Shown here in pieces: positions 30,405 to 39,438 of a stretch of DNA of 64,000 nucleotides. The stretch lies in the NCBI GenBank assembly GCA_946186505.1, contig CAMHNI010000007.1, positions 61,608 through 125,607 of the forward strand. Direction: 5' to 3'. The position numbers and the translations under genes were made by a program. Position 1 is the first letter of the stretch, and the number at the start of each line of letters is the position of its first letter. Source of the DNA: an uncultured Prevotellaceae bacterium (GTDB lineage: Bacteria > Bacteroidota > Bacteroidia > Bacteroidales > Bacteroidaceae). The notes beneath the pieces were generated by a model. The model had not been told where the DNA came from and ran no database searches. It was given only the letters and a program-made list of their open reading frames with translations.

Positions 30405-31693
30405 TTGATGATTGATTTGATGGTTCCTTTTTCCATGACAGTTTCTATCTCGTCGCCCTTGCGCAGTGTTTTCGGGTCGCGCACTGCATGGCCGTCTTTG
30501 CGTGTGATGCTGTAACCGCGTTTCAGCAGCAGTTGTGGATCGAGGGCTTTCAACTGTTCAGCCGTCAGTTCCAGTTTGTGGCGTTCGTTGGTCATCCTGC
30601 GTTCAGCAATCAAGGGAATTCTCTGTCCGAAGGTGTCGATTCTGCTGCGGTTAATAGTGACTCTCTGTTGTGCCACCGCCAGCAGACGGCTGAACAGTTG
30701 GGTGATGCGGGCTTCCTGCTGTGTCCTGACGATGGAGAACAGGCGGGGAATGGCCTGTTGGATGGACAGGAGTTGAGAGCTGAGGGTTGTGAGTTTTTGC
30801 TGGGTATAGCGGGCCAGACGGTTCTGGGCATCGTCTATGGCGTCTGACACTTTTTGTGCATGGTCGATGAGAAAGGCGGCGGCCGCCGTCGGTGTCTTGA
30901 CCCGCAGGTGACTCACCATGTCGAGGATGGACTCATCGCGGTCGTGGCCGATGCCCGTGATGACGGGCAGGGGGAAGTTGGCTACGTTCTCGGCCAGTGC
31001 CAGTGTGTCGAAGCCCGACATGTCGCTGGTGGCACCGCCGCCACGGATGATGACGACGCAGTCGAAAGAAGAGGCGAGGGCATAGACGGTGTTCAGCGCC
31101 GCGATGACGCTCTGTTCCACACCTTCGCCCTGCATGACGGCAGGGAACAGCCGTGACTGGAACGTGAAGCGTGAGTCTGCCAGCTGGGCAGCAAAGTCGC
31201 CATAGCCTGCTGCTGTCTGGCTGCTGATGACGGCGATACGCAGGCAGAACAGAGGCAGGAGTAGTTCACGCTGCAGGTCGAAGACACCTTCCTCCTTCAG
31301 TTGACGAATGATTTCCTGTCTGCGCCGTGCCTGGTCGCCGAGGGTGTAGTTAGGGTCGATGTCGGTGACAATCCATGAGAATCCGTAAGCCTCGTGGAAC
31401 TGGGGATAGACCTTGAGCAACACTTTCATGCCTGCACGGAGCTGCTGGCCGGTGGTGCGTTCGAAGTAAGGCCGTATGAGCATCCATTTTGATGCCCAGC
31501 ATTTGGCTGAGGCCCGGGCGACGGGCGTGGCTGCACGGTTGTCGCGCTGGATGAGTTCCATGTAGCAGTGTCCGCGGCTTTCGCGGCACTCCGACAGTTC
31601 CGCCTCTACCCAGTATTCGTCGGGCATTCCCAACTCAATCACCTCGCGTACCAGCTGGTTGAGTTCGAGCAGCGAGAGCCTGTTATTTCCCAT
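30401..31693 (-). CDS. xseA: Exodeoxyribonuclease VII large subunit
   Basis: 430 residues. An N-terminal OB fold (LSLLELNQLVREVIELGMPDEYWVEAELSE) is followed by the catalytic domain (IAVISSQTAAGYGDF, CVVIIRGGGATSDMSGFDTLALAENVANFPLPVITGIGHDRDESILD) and a helical region with coiled-coil character, then TKDGHAVRDPKTLRKGDEI. The start is MGNNRLSLL; the track's TTG two codons earlier is less likely. It overlaps the protease gene by 11 bp upstream and xseB by 4 bp downstream. Confidence 0.94.
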   Translation of the reverse strand: MGNNRLSLLELNQLVREVIELGMPDEYWVEAELSECRESRGHCYMELIQRDNRAATPVARASAKCWASKWMLIRPYFERTTGQQLRAGMKVLLKVYPQFHEAYGFSWIVTDIDPNYTLGDQARRRQEIIRQLKEEGVFDLQRELLLPLFCLRIAVISSQTAAGYGDFAAQLADSRFTFQSRLFPAVMQGEGVEQSVIAALNTVYALASSFDCVVIIRGGGATSDMSGFDTLALAENVANFPLPVITGIGHDRDESILDMVSHLRVKTPTAAAAFLIDHAQKVSDAIDDAQNRLARYTQQKLTTLSSQLLSIQQAIPRLFSIVRTQQEARITQLFSRLLAVAQQRVTINRSRIDTFGQRIPLIAERRMTNERHKLELTAEQLKALDPQLLLKRGYSITRKDGHAVRDPKTLRKGDEIETVMEKGTIKSIIK

Positions 31694-33137
31694 TATCAAA
31701 TAATTTCCTCTCTTCTTTCAGTTTCCCTACCATGTAAGCCTTCCAGAAATTCGGCTTACCATATCCGAACACGTTGTCGGGGGCATCGTTGTTGTCGGCT
31801 GTCTGTCGTATCAGCCTGATGATGTCCGTAGCCGTCTTGCCGGGCAGAGCCTGCCAGAGACAAGCCACCAGTCCGCAGACCACAGGCGTTGAGAACGACG
31901 TGCCCATGTCGCGTACCACTGCGCCGCGTCCAGAGATCAGCACCACAGGAGCGCCGATGGCTACCACGTCGGGTTTGACCCGACCGTCTTGTGAAGGTCC
32001 TACTGACGAGAACGGTGCGCTCTTGCCCTGGCGGTTGAGGGCACCGATGGTCAGTATGTCGTGTGCATCGGCCGGAACGCAGATTTTCTTCCACGGTGCC
32101 ATGCCTGAGTTTCCTGCGGAATTGACCAGAATGATACCTTTGCGTGCCAGCATGGAGGCTGAGCGCGAAATCAGCGTTGAATGGCCGTCAAGGTCGCGCA
32201 ACCGCAGGCTCTTGTGGGGCGGGTCGTACTCGTTGTAGCCCAGGCTGGAGTTGATGATATCTACGCCAGCCGAGTCGGCCAGTTCGGCTGCCATGGCCCA
32301 GTAGTCCTCCTCGACGGGTTGTTCCGTATATTGGTCTTCGCAGCGTATCAGCCAGTAGCTGGCTTCGGGGGCTGTTCCTACCAGCACTTCGGGGACGTTG
32401 GCCGCCATGGCAGAGAACACGCGTGTGCCGTGGTCGCCCTCGTAGAAAACCTGTTCGTCGGGGTTGGCAGGGTGAGGCAGCTTGGGGTTCTGCCATATCA
32501 TGTCGCGGAATCCGTCGATCCTGGCCCCATACAGCGCGGGAATACTGTTTGTGTTCTGAAACCCGCCGTCGAGTACGGCTATGACCATTCCCTTTCCGCG
32601 CATGCCAATGCCGTGCAGCCTGTGTCCGAGGATGCTCTCTATCTGCTCTTTGCCGCCGCCGTAGCGTTCCTGTTTCACCGAGTCCCACGGGTTGAAGTAG
32701 TTGTGGTAACGTTCGCGGAGCAGTTCCTTGTGGTCTATCGAGTCGGGTGAGATCCATACCAGTTCGGCTTTTGTCACGAAGGGCAGTCCGGCAAGCCTCT
32801 GCAGGGCCAGCGTATCTTTCGAACAGGTCAGCACGGTGTTGTTCCACCGGCTCGTGCCGACGATGCTGACATCCTGCTGGGCGCGTATGGTTTTCAGGTA
32901 TTGGGGCGATACGGGCAAGTCGGTCGAGTCAATCTGCAGTCCCTGTCTCCGCCGCCGTTCCACGCTCCGCTGCGAGAGCCACCTTGTGGGGTGGTCCAGA
33001 TGGTAGGGCGATTCCTGCTTGTCGCGCAGCGTCAGCCTGTACATATACTGTTTGCAGCCAGGGTATTTCACCTTGGCTGTGGCATAGCTTGCAATGGCAA
33101 GCAGCAGCAGTACAAGACTTTTTGCAGCGTGTCTCAT
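31683..33137 (-). CDS. Secreted S8 (subtilisin-type) serine protease
   Basis: 484 residues with a signal peptide (MRHAAKSLVLLLLAIASYATA). A propeptide-like region (TLRDKQESPYHLDHPTRWLSQRSVERRRRQGL) precedes the peptidase. The catalytic triad is visible: Asp in MVIAVLDGGFQNTN, His in YEGDHGTRVFSAMAA, Ser in MGTSFSTPVVCGL; the oxyanion Asn is in VNSAGNSGM. The propeptide with RSVERRRRQG is typical of Bacteroidetes envelope subtilases. No T9SS sorting domain is seen at the C-terminus. It lies 8 bp after the GH3 gene and overlaps xseA, so it is probably part of the same transcript. Confidence 0.88.
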   Translation of the reverse strand: MRHAAKSLVLLLLAIASYATAKVKYPGCKQYMYRLTLRDKQESPYHLDHPTRWLSQRSVERRRRQGLQIDSTDLPVSPQYLKTIRAQQDVSIVGTSRWNNTVLTCSKDTLALQRLAGLPFVTKAELVWISPDSIDHKELLRERYHNYFNPWDSVKQERYGGGKEQIESILGHRLHGIGMRGKGMVIAVLDGGFQNTNSIPALYGARIDGFRDMIWQNPKLPHPANPDEQVFYEGDHGTRVFSAMAANVPEVLVGTAPEASYWLIRCEDQYTEQPVEEDYWAMAAELADSAGVDIINSSLGYNEYDPPHKSLRLRDLDGHSTLISRSASMLARKGIILVNSAGNSGMAPWKKICVPADAHDILTIGALNRQGKSAPFSSVGPSQDGRVKPDVVAIGAPVVLISGRGAVVRDMGTSFSTPVVCGLVACLWQALPGKTATDIIRLIRQTADNNDAPDNVFGYGKPNFWKAYMVGKLKEERKLFDNGK

Positions 33138-33145
33138 CCGGGCGT

Positions 33146-35725
33146 TTAGTGTATGTTGACAGTTGTTTTCACCAGAGCGGCGTCAGCACTGCTGCCACCG
33201 ATCATCAGTTCGTGTTTGCCAGGCACGACACGCATGGTGTTGCTCTGGGTGTCCCAGCCTTCGAAGCTTTCACGGGGCAGGGCGATGGTGACCGTCTGCT
33301 GCTCGCCGGCCTTGAGCTGCACCTGCTGGAAGGCACGGAGTGTCTTCAGAGGTCCTTCTTTGTCGGCGATGCGTCTGATATAGACTTGTACGGTCTCCAG
33401 TCCTTCGCATTTGCCGGTATTCTTCACATTGACGCTGAGTTTGCCGTTTTTATAGACGGGTTTGCCATAGGCAAAGGTGGTGTATGACAGACCGTGGCCA
33501 AAGGGGAAGAGTGCCTCGCCCTCATAGTAGCGGTAAGTGCGGTTTTTCATCGTGTAGTCTAAGAAGTCAGGCAGTTCGTCAGTGCTCTTGTAGAAGGTGA
33601 CGGGCAGTTTGCCGCTCGGGCATCTGTCACCGAAGAGAACGTCGGCCAAGGCTCGGCCACCCTGCTCACCGTCGTACCACCACTGGAGGATGGCGTCACA
33701 GGTCTCCGTCTCGGGCAGCAGCCCCATTGCACCGCCGGAACAGTTGACGAAGACGACGCGTTTGCCCGCTTCATGGAGCATGCGGAGCACGTCGCGCTGT
33801 GCCTGTGGCAGTTCGATGCTGGTGCGGTCGCCACCCTTGAAGCCAGGTTCGCTGACTTTCATCTCCTCGCCTTCGAGACTGGGAGAGATGCCGCCGACGA
33901 AGATGACGGTTTTGGCAGTGCCAATCTGTGCCAGCAGTTCCTCTGCCGTAGGACTGACCTTCTTCTGGATGTCAAAGTTCAGGGTGCCGTAGCCGGTCTC
34001 CTGTACGTAGTCTATCTGGATGCGGTAGTGCTGTCCGGCCTTGACGGACAATTCTTTCTTGGCTCCCTGTATGCGGTGGCGCACTTTCCAGATGTCAACG
34101 ATGGTGTCACCATTGACGAGGAGGCGCAGCTTGTCGTCGGCACTGATGTCGAAGATAAGCGTTTCATCTCGTGTGGGAACGAAAGTACCGTCGAGGCGTG
34201 CCGAGAAGTTCTCGAGGTTGACACCCGGTGCAAAGACGGTGTTGCCGCCGTTGCTCAGGTGGACGGGCTGTGTCAGGGTGACAGTGGCAGCGGGTGTGCC
34301 CTGCATCTCCGTATTATTATAATAGGTGGCTTGCAGACCCTTTGGACCGAGGGGTGAAATGATTTCGCCGAAACGGCTCTCGAACGACTCGTTGCGGGTC
34401 AGTCCGCAACCGGGCACGTAGTGCGTCGATAGTCTCTCGCTGATGCCTTCGAGGGCGGTGACAGTCTTGGTGGGATAGCCAGAGTAGTTGCCCCACATCA
34501 TGACCGAGTCATTGGCATTAGGTCCCATGACAACGACGGACGATGTGGGTGAGAGTGGCAGCACACCGTTCCTGTTCTGCAGCAGAACGATGCTCTTCAG
34601 GGCGATGTCATAGGCCAGTTGCTTGTGCGTCGCAGAGGCGACGGCGCTCTCGGGAATCTTTGTCCAGGGATTCAGGTCGTCGGGGTCGAAATCGCCCAGC
34701 TGGAACCGGGCTATGAGCAGTCGGCGCAGTGAGCGGTCGATGTCAGCCTCCTTGATGTCGCCCCGGCGGACAGCCTCGGGCAGGTTCTTGTATTCCGAAC
34801 CGCACTCCACGTCAGTACCTGCCAGTACGGCCTGAGCCGCAGCCTGGGGCTGGTCCTTGGCGGTGTTGTGCCATTTAGGCAGGAAGTCGCGTATGGCACC
34901 GCAGTCGCTGGTAATCAGTCCTTGGAATCCCCATTCGTCGCGCAGGATCTGTTGCTCATAGCGCGTCTGCGAACAGCAGGGCTGTCCGTCGATGCGTTGG
35001 TAGGCACACATCACTTCGGCCACGTCGCCCTCCTGTACCAGTACCTTGAAGGCCGGCAGGTAAGTCTCCCACAGGTCGCGCTCGGGCAGGTCCTCGATGT
35101 TGAAGGTGTGGCGGTTCCACTCCGGTCCGCTGTGTACGGCAAAATGCTTGGCACAGGCCAGCAGCTTGCGGTATCTGCTGATGCCGAGGTCTTCACCGTT
35201 GTAGTCCGTGCCTTGTAAACCACGGACGACGGCCGTTCCCATCCTCGATGTCAGGTACGGGTCTTCACCATAGGTCTCCTGTCCGCGTCCCCATCGCGGG
35301 TCCCTGAAGATGTTGATGTTGGGCGTCCAGAACGACAGGCTCTGGTAGCGTTTGACGTCGCCAGACCGTTTGGCCTGCTGTGCCTTTACACGGGCCTCGT
35401 CGCTGACGGCCGTGAACACCCTGTGCAGCAGTGCGTCATCCCATGAGGCGGCCATAGCCATGGTGATGGGGAAGACGGTGGCATAGCCGTTGCGGCCAAC
35501 GCCGTGCAAGGCCTCGTTCCACCACTGGAACTGTGGAATGCCGAGACGTGAGATGGCTGGTGAGGAGTCCATCATCAGTTTGACTTTCTCGTCAAGGGTC
35601 AGCCGCGTCAGCAGGTCATCGGCCCTCTCCTGGGCCGTTAGCTGCGGATTCTGGTACGGCAGTTGCTGGGCATTGGCCAGCAGGGTACATGTCAGTAGTA
35701 CAATTGCAATTGACTTTCTCTTCAT
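33146..35725 (-). CDS. Secreted glycoside hydrolase family 3 with a PA14 domain
   Basis: 859 residues. Signal peptide MKRKSIAIVLLTCTLLANAQ; GH3 N-terminal barrel with FRDPRWGRGQETYGEDPYLT and the nucleophile Asp in GLITSDCGAIRDFL; GH3 C-terminal domain (IVLLQNRNGVLPLSPTSSVVVMGPNA) interrupted by a PA14 module (about residues 425-560, LIFDISADDKLRLLVNGDTIVDIW); C-terminal fibronectin-III-like domain (VNVKNTGKCEGLETVQVYIRR). Similar proteins are beta-glucosidases or beta-xylosidases acting on plant glycans; the substrate is not decided. The track's 80-residue N-terminal extension is out-of-character sequence antisense to purM's end and is rejected. It follows purM by 38 bp. Confidence 0.9.
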   Translation of the reverse strand: MKRKSIAIVLLTCTLLANAQQLPYQNPQLTAQERADDLLTRLTLDEKVKLMMDSSPAISRLGIPQFQWWNEALHGVGRNGYATVFPITMAMAASWDDALLHRVFTAVSDEARVKAQQAKRSGDVKRYQSLSFWTPNINIFRDPRWGRGQETYGEDPYLTSRMGTAVVRGLQGTDYNGEDLGISRYRKLLACAKHFAVHSGPEWNRHTFNIEDLPERDLWETYLPAFKVLVQEGDVAEVMCAYQRIDGQPCCSQTRYEQQILRDEWGFQGLITSDCGAIRDFLPKWHNTAKDQPQAAAQAVLAGTDVECGSEYKNLPEAVRRGDIKEADIDRSLRRLLIARFQLGDFDPDDLNPWTKIPESAVASATHKQLAYDIALKSIVLLQNRNGVLPLSPTSSVVVMGPNANDSVMMWGNYSGYPTKTVTALEGISERLSTHYVPGCGLTRNESFESRFGEIISPLGPKGLQATYYNNTEMQGTPAATVTLTQPVHLSNGGNTVFAPGVNLENFSARLDGTFVPTRDETLIFDISADDKLRLLVNGDTIVDIWKVRHRIQGAKKELSVKAGQHYRIQIDYVQETGYGTLNFDIQKKVSPTAEELLAQIGTAKTVIFVGGISPSLEGEEMKVSEPGFKGGDRTSIELPQAQRDVLRMLHEAGKRVVFVNCSGGAMGLLPETETCDAILQWWYDGEQGGRALADVLFGDRCPSGKLPVTFYKSTDELPDFLDYTMKNRTYRYYEGEALFPFGHGLSYTTFAYGKPVYKNGKLSVNVKNTGKCEGLETVQVYIRRIADKEGPLKTLRAFQQVQLKAGEQQTVTIALPRESFEGWDTQSNTMRVVPGKHELMIGGSSADAALVKTTVNIH

Positions 35726-35763
35726 AAGTTTGTAGTAGTTAGCAGTAGTTTGTGTCTTTATCT

Positions 35764-36927
35764 TTAGTACTCGAAGGTGCCGAACTCGCTCTTGATGGTC
35801 AGCGAGCGGGATCCTTCCTCGATGTGGCCCACCACCTGTGCGTCGATGTTGAACGACTTTGAGACGGCGATGACCTGGTCGGCAACCTCCGGGCGGACGT
35901 AGATCTCCATGCGGTGACCCATGTTGAACACCTGGTACATCTCGCGCCAGTCGGTGCCGGAACACTCGTGGATGGCACGGAACAGCGGGGGCACGGCGAA
36001 CATGTTGTCCTTGACGACGCGGCAGTTGTCGCCGACGAAGTGCAGCACCTTGGTCTGGGCACCGCCCGTGCAGTGGACCATGCCGTGAATCTCGGGTCGC
36101 AGGTCGTCAAGCAGCCGCTTGATGACGGGAGCGTAGGTGCGGGTGGGGGAGAGCACGAGCAGACCGGCGTTGACGGGTGAGCCGTCAACCGCATCGGTGA
36201 GGCGGTAACGGCCACTATAGACGAGGTCGTCGGGCACGGCATGGTCATAGCTCTCAGGATAGTCTGCGGCCAGGTATTTGGCGAAGACATCGTGGCGTGC
36301 CGAAGTCAGTCCGTTCGAGCCCATGCCGCCGTTGTAGCGGTGCTCGTAGGTGGCCTGTCCCGTGCTGGAGAGTCCCACGATGACATCTCCCGGGCGGATA
36401 TTGGCGTTGTCGATGACATCGCTGCGCTTCATGCGGCAGGTGACTGTGGAATCGACGATGATGGTGCGCACGAGGTCGCCCACATCGGCCGTCTCGCCGC
36501 CGGTGGGCCAGATGCCGATACCCATCTCGCGCAGTTCCTGTAGCAGTTCGTCCGTACCATTGATAATGGCCGAGATGACTTCGCCGGGAACGAGCATCTT
36601 GTTACGTCCGATGGTTGAGCTGACGAGGATGTTATCGACGGCGCCTACGCAGAGCAGGTCGTCGGTGTTCATGACGATAGCATCCTGTGCAATGCCCTTC
36701 CAGACGCTGAGGTCGCCTGTCTCACGCCAGTACATGTAGGCCAGCGACGACTTGGTGCCGGCACCGTCGGCATGCATGATGTTGCAATACTCAGGATCGC
36801 CGCCCAGGATATCGGGGATAATCTTGCAGAAAGCCTGCGGATAAAGTCCCTTGTCGATGTTCTTGATAGCGGCGTGTACATCTTCCTTGGCGGCACTCAC
36901 GCCGCGCATCATATAACGGTTGTCCAT
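35764..36927 (-). CDS. purM: Phosphoribosylformylglycinamidine cyclo-ligase (AIR synthetase)
   Basis: 387 residues. It closes the imidazole ring in purine synthesis. PurM hallmarks: HADGAGTKSSLAYMYW, QDAIVMNTDDLLCVGA, GGETADVGDLVRTI, VGLSSTGQATYEHRYNGGMGSNGLT and HCTGGAQTKVLHF. The form is the longer Bacteroidetes type (about 387 instead of 345). It stands between aroE and the GH3 gene in a minus-strand run that also holds purC. The gap to aroE is filled with a TCATTTC repeat. Confidence 0.93.
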   Translation of the reverse strand: MDNRYMMRGVSAAKEDVHAAIKNIDKGLYPQAFCKIIPDILGGDPEYCNIMHADGAGTKSSLAYMYWRETGDLSVWKGIAQDAIVMNTDDLLCVGAVDNILVSSTIGRNKMLVPGEVISAIINGTDELLQELREMGIGIWPTGGETADVGDLVRTIIVDSTVTCRMKRSDVIDNANIRPGDVIVGLSSTGQATYEHRYNGGMGSNGLTSARHDVFAKYLAADYPESYDHAVPDDLVYSGRYRLTDAVDGSPVNAGLLVLSPTRTYAPVIKRLLDDLRPEIHGMVHCTGGAQTKVLHFVGDNCRVVKDNMFAVPPLFRAIHECSGTDWREMYQVFNMGHRMEIYVRPEVADQVIAVSKSFNIDAQVVGHIEEGSRSLTIKSEFGTFEY

Positions 36928-36936
36928 AACTTCACA

Positions 36937-36974
36937 CTTATTTCATTTCTCATTTCTCATTCCTCATTTCTCAT
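36937..36974 (-). repeat. A/G-rich tandem repeat (GAGAAATGA type)
   Basis: On the minus strand GAGAAATGAGGAATGAGAAATGAGAAATGA fills the 36-bp space between aroE and purM and supplies the aroE stop codon (TGA). A similar A/G-rich string lies in frame in the FAD oxidoreductase gene. Confidence 0.65.
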
Positions 36975-37710
36975 GCCAGAACTCCCATGACGCAAATGCC
37001 TGCAGGAGCAGCATTTCGAGACCGTTCTTGACGTCGGCTCCCCGTTCACGGCCCCGTTTCATGAAAAGCGTCTCGTCAGGGTTATAGATGAGGTCGTAGA
37101 GTATGTTGTGGTGGTCCATGGCCTCGTATGGCAGTAGCGGCCACTCCTCGGTGTGGGGGTACATGCCTAAGGGCGTGCAGTTGACGATGACGTTGTACTC
37201 CTTGACCACCTCGGGTGTGATGCTCTGGTACTGGATGGTGTCAGGACGCTCGTAACGGCTGACGAACACCGTTTCCAGTCCTAAAGATTTCAGACCGTAG
37301 TTGATGGCCTTCGACGCACCGCCGGTGCCGAGTACCAGTGCTTTCTTGTGCCACTTCTTGTCAAGCATCGGCTCAATGCTTTGTGTGAAGCCGATAACGT
37401 CGCTGTTGTAACCCTTCAGTTTGGTTTTCCTGCCCTCATGGGTTACGCGTATGACGTTGACGGCCCCGATGGCCTGTGCCTCTGGCGTGATGCTGTCTAA
37501 GTATTCCATCACCTTTTCCTTATAGGGTATGGTGACGTTCAGCCCACGCAGGTTGGGGTTGGTGTCAAGGACCTCCTGCAGCTGGTCTATGCTGCGGAGT
37601 TCGAAATTCTCATACTTGGCATTGATGCCCTCATCGGCAAACTTCTGGTTGAAGTAACTGATGGAGAACGAGTGTCCTAAGGGGTAGCCAATTAATCCAT
37701 ACTTATCCAT
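36964..37710 (-). CDS. aroE: Shikimate dehydrogenase
   Basis: 248 residues, slightly short for AroE (about 270) as usual in Bacteroidetes. It reduces 3-dehydroshikimate with NADPH in aromatic amino-acid synthesis. Visible: LIGYPLGHSFSISYFNQKF, NVTIPYKEKVMEYLD (catalytic Lys), GAVNVIRV, GYNSDVIGF, the NADP loop LVLGTGGASKAI, and VNCTPLGMYP. The C-terminus WEFWHEK ends inside the A/G-rich repeat, so the last codons may have been replaced by it. menG precedes it by 11 bp. Confidence 0.93.
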   Translation of the reverse strand: MDKYGLIGYPLGHSFSISYFNQKFADEGINAKYENFELRSIDQLQEVLDTNPNLRGLNVTIPYKEKVMEYLDSITPEAQAIGAVNVIRVTHEGRKTKLKGYNSDVIGFTQSIEPMLDKKWHKKALVLGTGGASKAINYGLKSLGLETVFVSRYERPDTIQYQSITPEVVKEYNVIVNCTPLGMYPHTEEWPLLPYEAMDHHNILYDLIYNPDETLFMKRGRERGADVKNGLEMLLLQAFASWEFWHEK

Positions 37711-37721
37711 TGTGTTCGTGT

Positions 37722-38456
37722 CTATTTAGTTGCAAAATACATCGTACAGATACCGAAGGTAAGGCGCCTGAAACGTGCCTCGCCGAATCCGGCTTTCTTC
37801 ATAATACCGACCATCTGCTCGCCTTGCGGAAAGGCTTCGATGGTCTTTGTCAGGTAAGAGTAGGCGCTGCTGTCCTTGCTGATGAGCCGTCCATAGACGG
37901 GTAGCACCGTGTGCGAATAGATGTGAAAGAGCTGCTTCATGGGGAACTTCACCGGTGTGGTCAGTTCGACGATGCTTAGGTGACCGCCCTTGCGAAGCAC
38001 GCGGCACATCTCAGAAAGTCCGCGGTCGAGGTCGGCAAAATTGCGGATGCCGAAGGCCGCTGTCACAGCATCGAACGTCTCGTCCTGATAGCTCAGGTTC
38101 AGGCAGTCCTCCTTGGCGAAAGAGATAACAGCTGACAGTCCCGCCTGCTGCACCTTCTGGCGTCCAATCTCCATCATGCCTTCGCTGATGTCGGCTCCCA
38201 CAATCCGTTCGGGCTTCAGCATCTGGGCGGCAAGGATGGCAAAGTCACCCGTTCCCGTAGCGATGTCGAGCATCGCCTTCGGGCTGTAGGGTGCCAGCTG
38301 GCCGATAGCCTTGCGGCGCCATCCGCGGTCGATGTCCCACGACAGGCGGTGGTTCAGACGGTCGTAGGTAGGGGCGATGTTGTCGAACATCTGCTCCACC
38401 TGACTGGCTTTTTCGCCGTCGTTGTAGGGTTTGATCTGCTCTTGCTTGTAGCTCAT
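37722..38456 (-). CDS. menG: Demethylmenaquinone / ubiquinone-type C-methyltransferase
   Basis: 244 residues (also named ubiE). SAM-dependent enzyme of the last menaquinone step. Signature segments: [28 protein letters not shown], the SAM loop [35 protein letters not shown] and [13 protein letters not shown] at the end. It sits between purC (19 bp upstream) and aroE, combining quinone and chorismate-derived metabolism in one run. Confidence 0.93.
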   Translation of the reverse strand: MSYKQEQIKPYNDGEKASQVEQMFDNIAPTYDRLNHRLSWDIDRGWRRKAIGQLAPYSPKAMLDIATGTGDFAILAAQMLKPERIVGADISEGMMEIGRQKVQQAGLSAVISFAKEDCLNLSYQDETFDAVTAAFGIRNFADLDRGLSEMCRVLRKGGHLSIVELTTPVKFPMKQLFHIYSHTVLPVYGRLISKDSSAYSYLTKTIEAFPQGEQMVGIMKKAGFGEARFRRLTFGICTMYFATK

Positions 38457-38475
38457 GGGGCTGATGGGTACTGTC

Positions 38476-39426
38476 TTATCTGGCTTTCAGCCACTCGGTG
38501 ACGTTGCGCTCGATGCGGGCGGCAATGTCACCTTCCTCTGTTGCTTTGTCGAAGCGCTCGCCGACGATGTGCTCGTACAGCTCGATATAGCGGTCACTGA
38601 CGCTCTCGGCATAATCGTCGGTAATCTCGGGCATCACCTGTCCTGGCTCGTTCATGAAGTCGTGCTCGATGAGCCACTGGCGCACGAACTCCTTCGAGAG
38701 CTGACGCTGCGGCTCGCCCTTGGCCAGCTTCTCCTCGTAGCCGTCAGCATAGAAGTAGCGGCTGGAGTCGGGCGTGTGGATCTCGTCGATGAGGATGACC
38801 TTGCCGTCGCGCTTGCCGAACTCATATTTTGTATCCACCAGGATAAGGCCACGCTTGGCGGCAATCTCCTGACCACGAGCGAAGATTTTGCGTGTGTAGT
38901 CCTCCATCACGGCGTAGTCTTCAGCCGATACCAGTCCCTGCGCGATGATTTCCTCACGTGAGATGTTCATGTCGTGACCCTCGTCGGCCTTGGTCGTCGG
39001 CGTGATGATAGGCTCGGGGAACCGCTCGTTCTCCTTCATGCCGTCGGGCAGGCGTACGCCACACAGCTCACGGCAACCGTTCTTGTACTCGCGCCAAGCC
39101 GAGCCGGTCAGGATGCTGCGGATAATCATCTCCACGCGAAAGCCCTCGCACTTCAGTCCGACGGTCACCATCGGGTCGGGCGTTGCCAGCTTCCAGTTGG
39201 GGCAGATGTCGGTGGTGGCATCCAGGAACTTCGCGGCTATCTGGTTCAGCACCTGGCCCTTGAAGGGAATGCCCTTGGGCAGCACCACGTCGAACGCCGA
39301 GATGCGGTCGGTGGCGACCATCACCAGCAGGTCATCATTAATGTCATACACGTCACGGACCTTGCCGTGATAAACGCTCTGTTGTCCATCAAAGTGGAAC
39401 TCTGTCTTTGTTAATGCTTTTGCCAT
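38476..39426 (-). CDS. purC: Phosphoribosylaminoimidazole-succinocarboxamide synthase (SAICAR synthetase)
   Basis: 316 residues. It ligates aspartate to CAIR with ATP in purine synthesis. Visible: [46 protein letters not shown], the [15 protein letters not shown] loop, [11 protein letters not shown] and [14 protein letters not shown]. This is the longer class of about 310 residues. It lies 12 bp after phoH and 19 bp before menG. Confidence 0.95.
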   Translation of the reverse strand: MAKALTKTEFHFDGQQSVYHGKVRDVYDINDDLLVMVATDRISAFDVVLPKGIPFKGQVLNQIAAKFLDATTDICPNWKLATPDPMVTVGLKCEGFRVEMIIRSILTGSAWREYKNGCRELCGVRLPDGMKENERFPEPIITPTTKADEGHDMNISREEIIAQGLVSAEDYAVMEDYTRKIFARGQEIAAKRGLILVDTKYEFGKRDGKVILIDEIHTPDSSRYFYADGYEEKLAKGEPQRQLSKEFVRQWLIEHDFMNEPGQVMPEITDDYAESVSDRYIELYEHIVGERFDKATEEGDIAARIERNVTEWLKAR

Positions 39427-39438
39427 TATATTTACTGA

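Noticed and set aside
35726-35965. 80-residue N-terminal extension of the GH3 protein
   Set aside because: It precedes a clear signal peptide and is the antisense of the purM 3' end.
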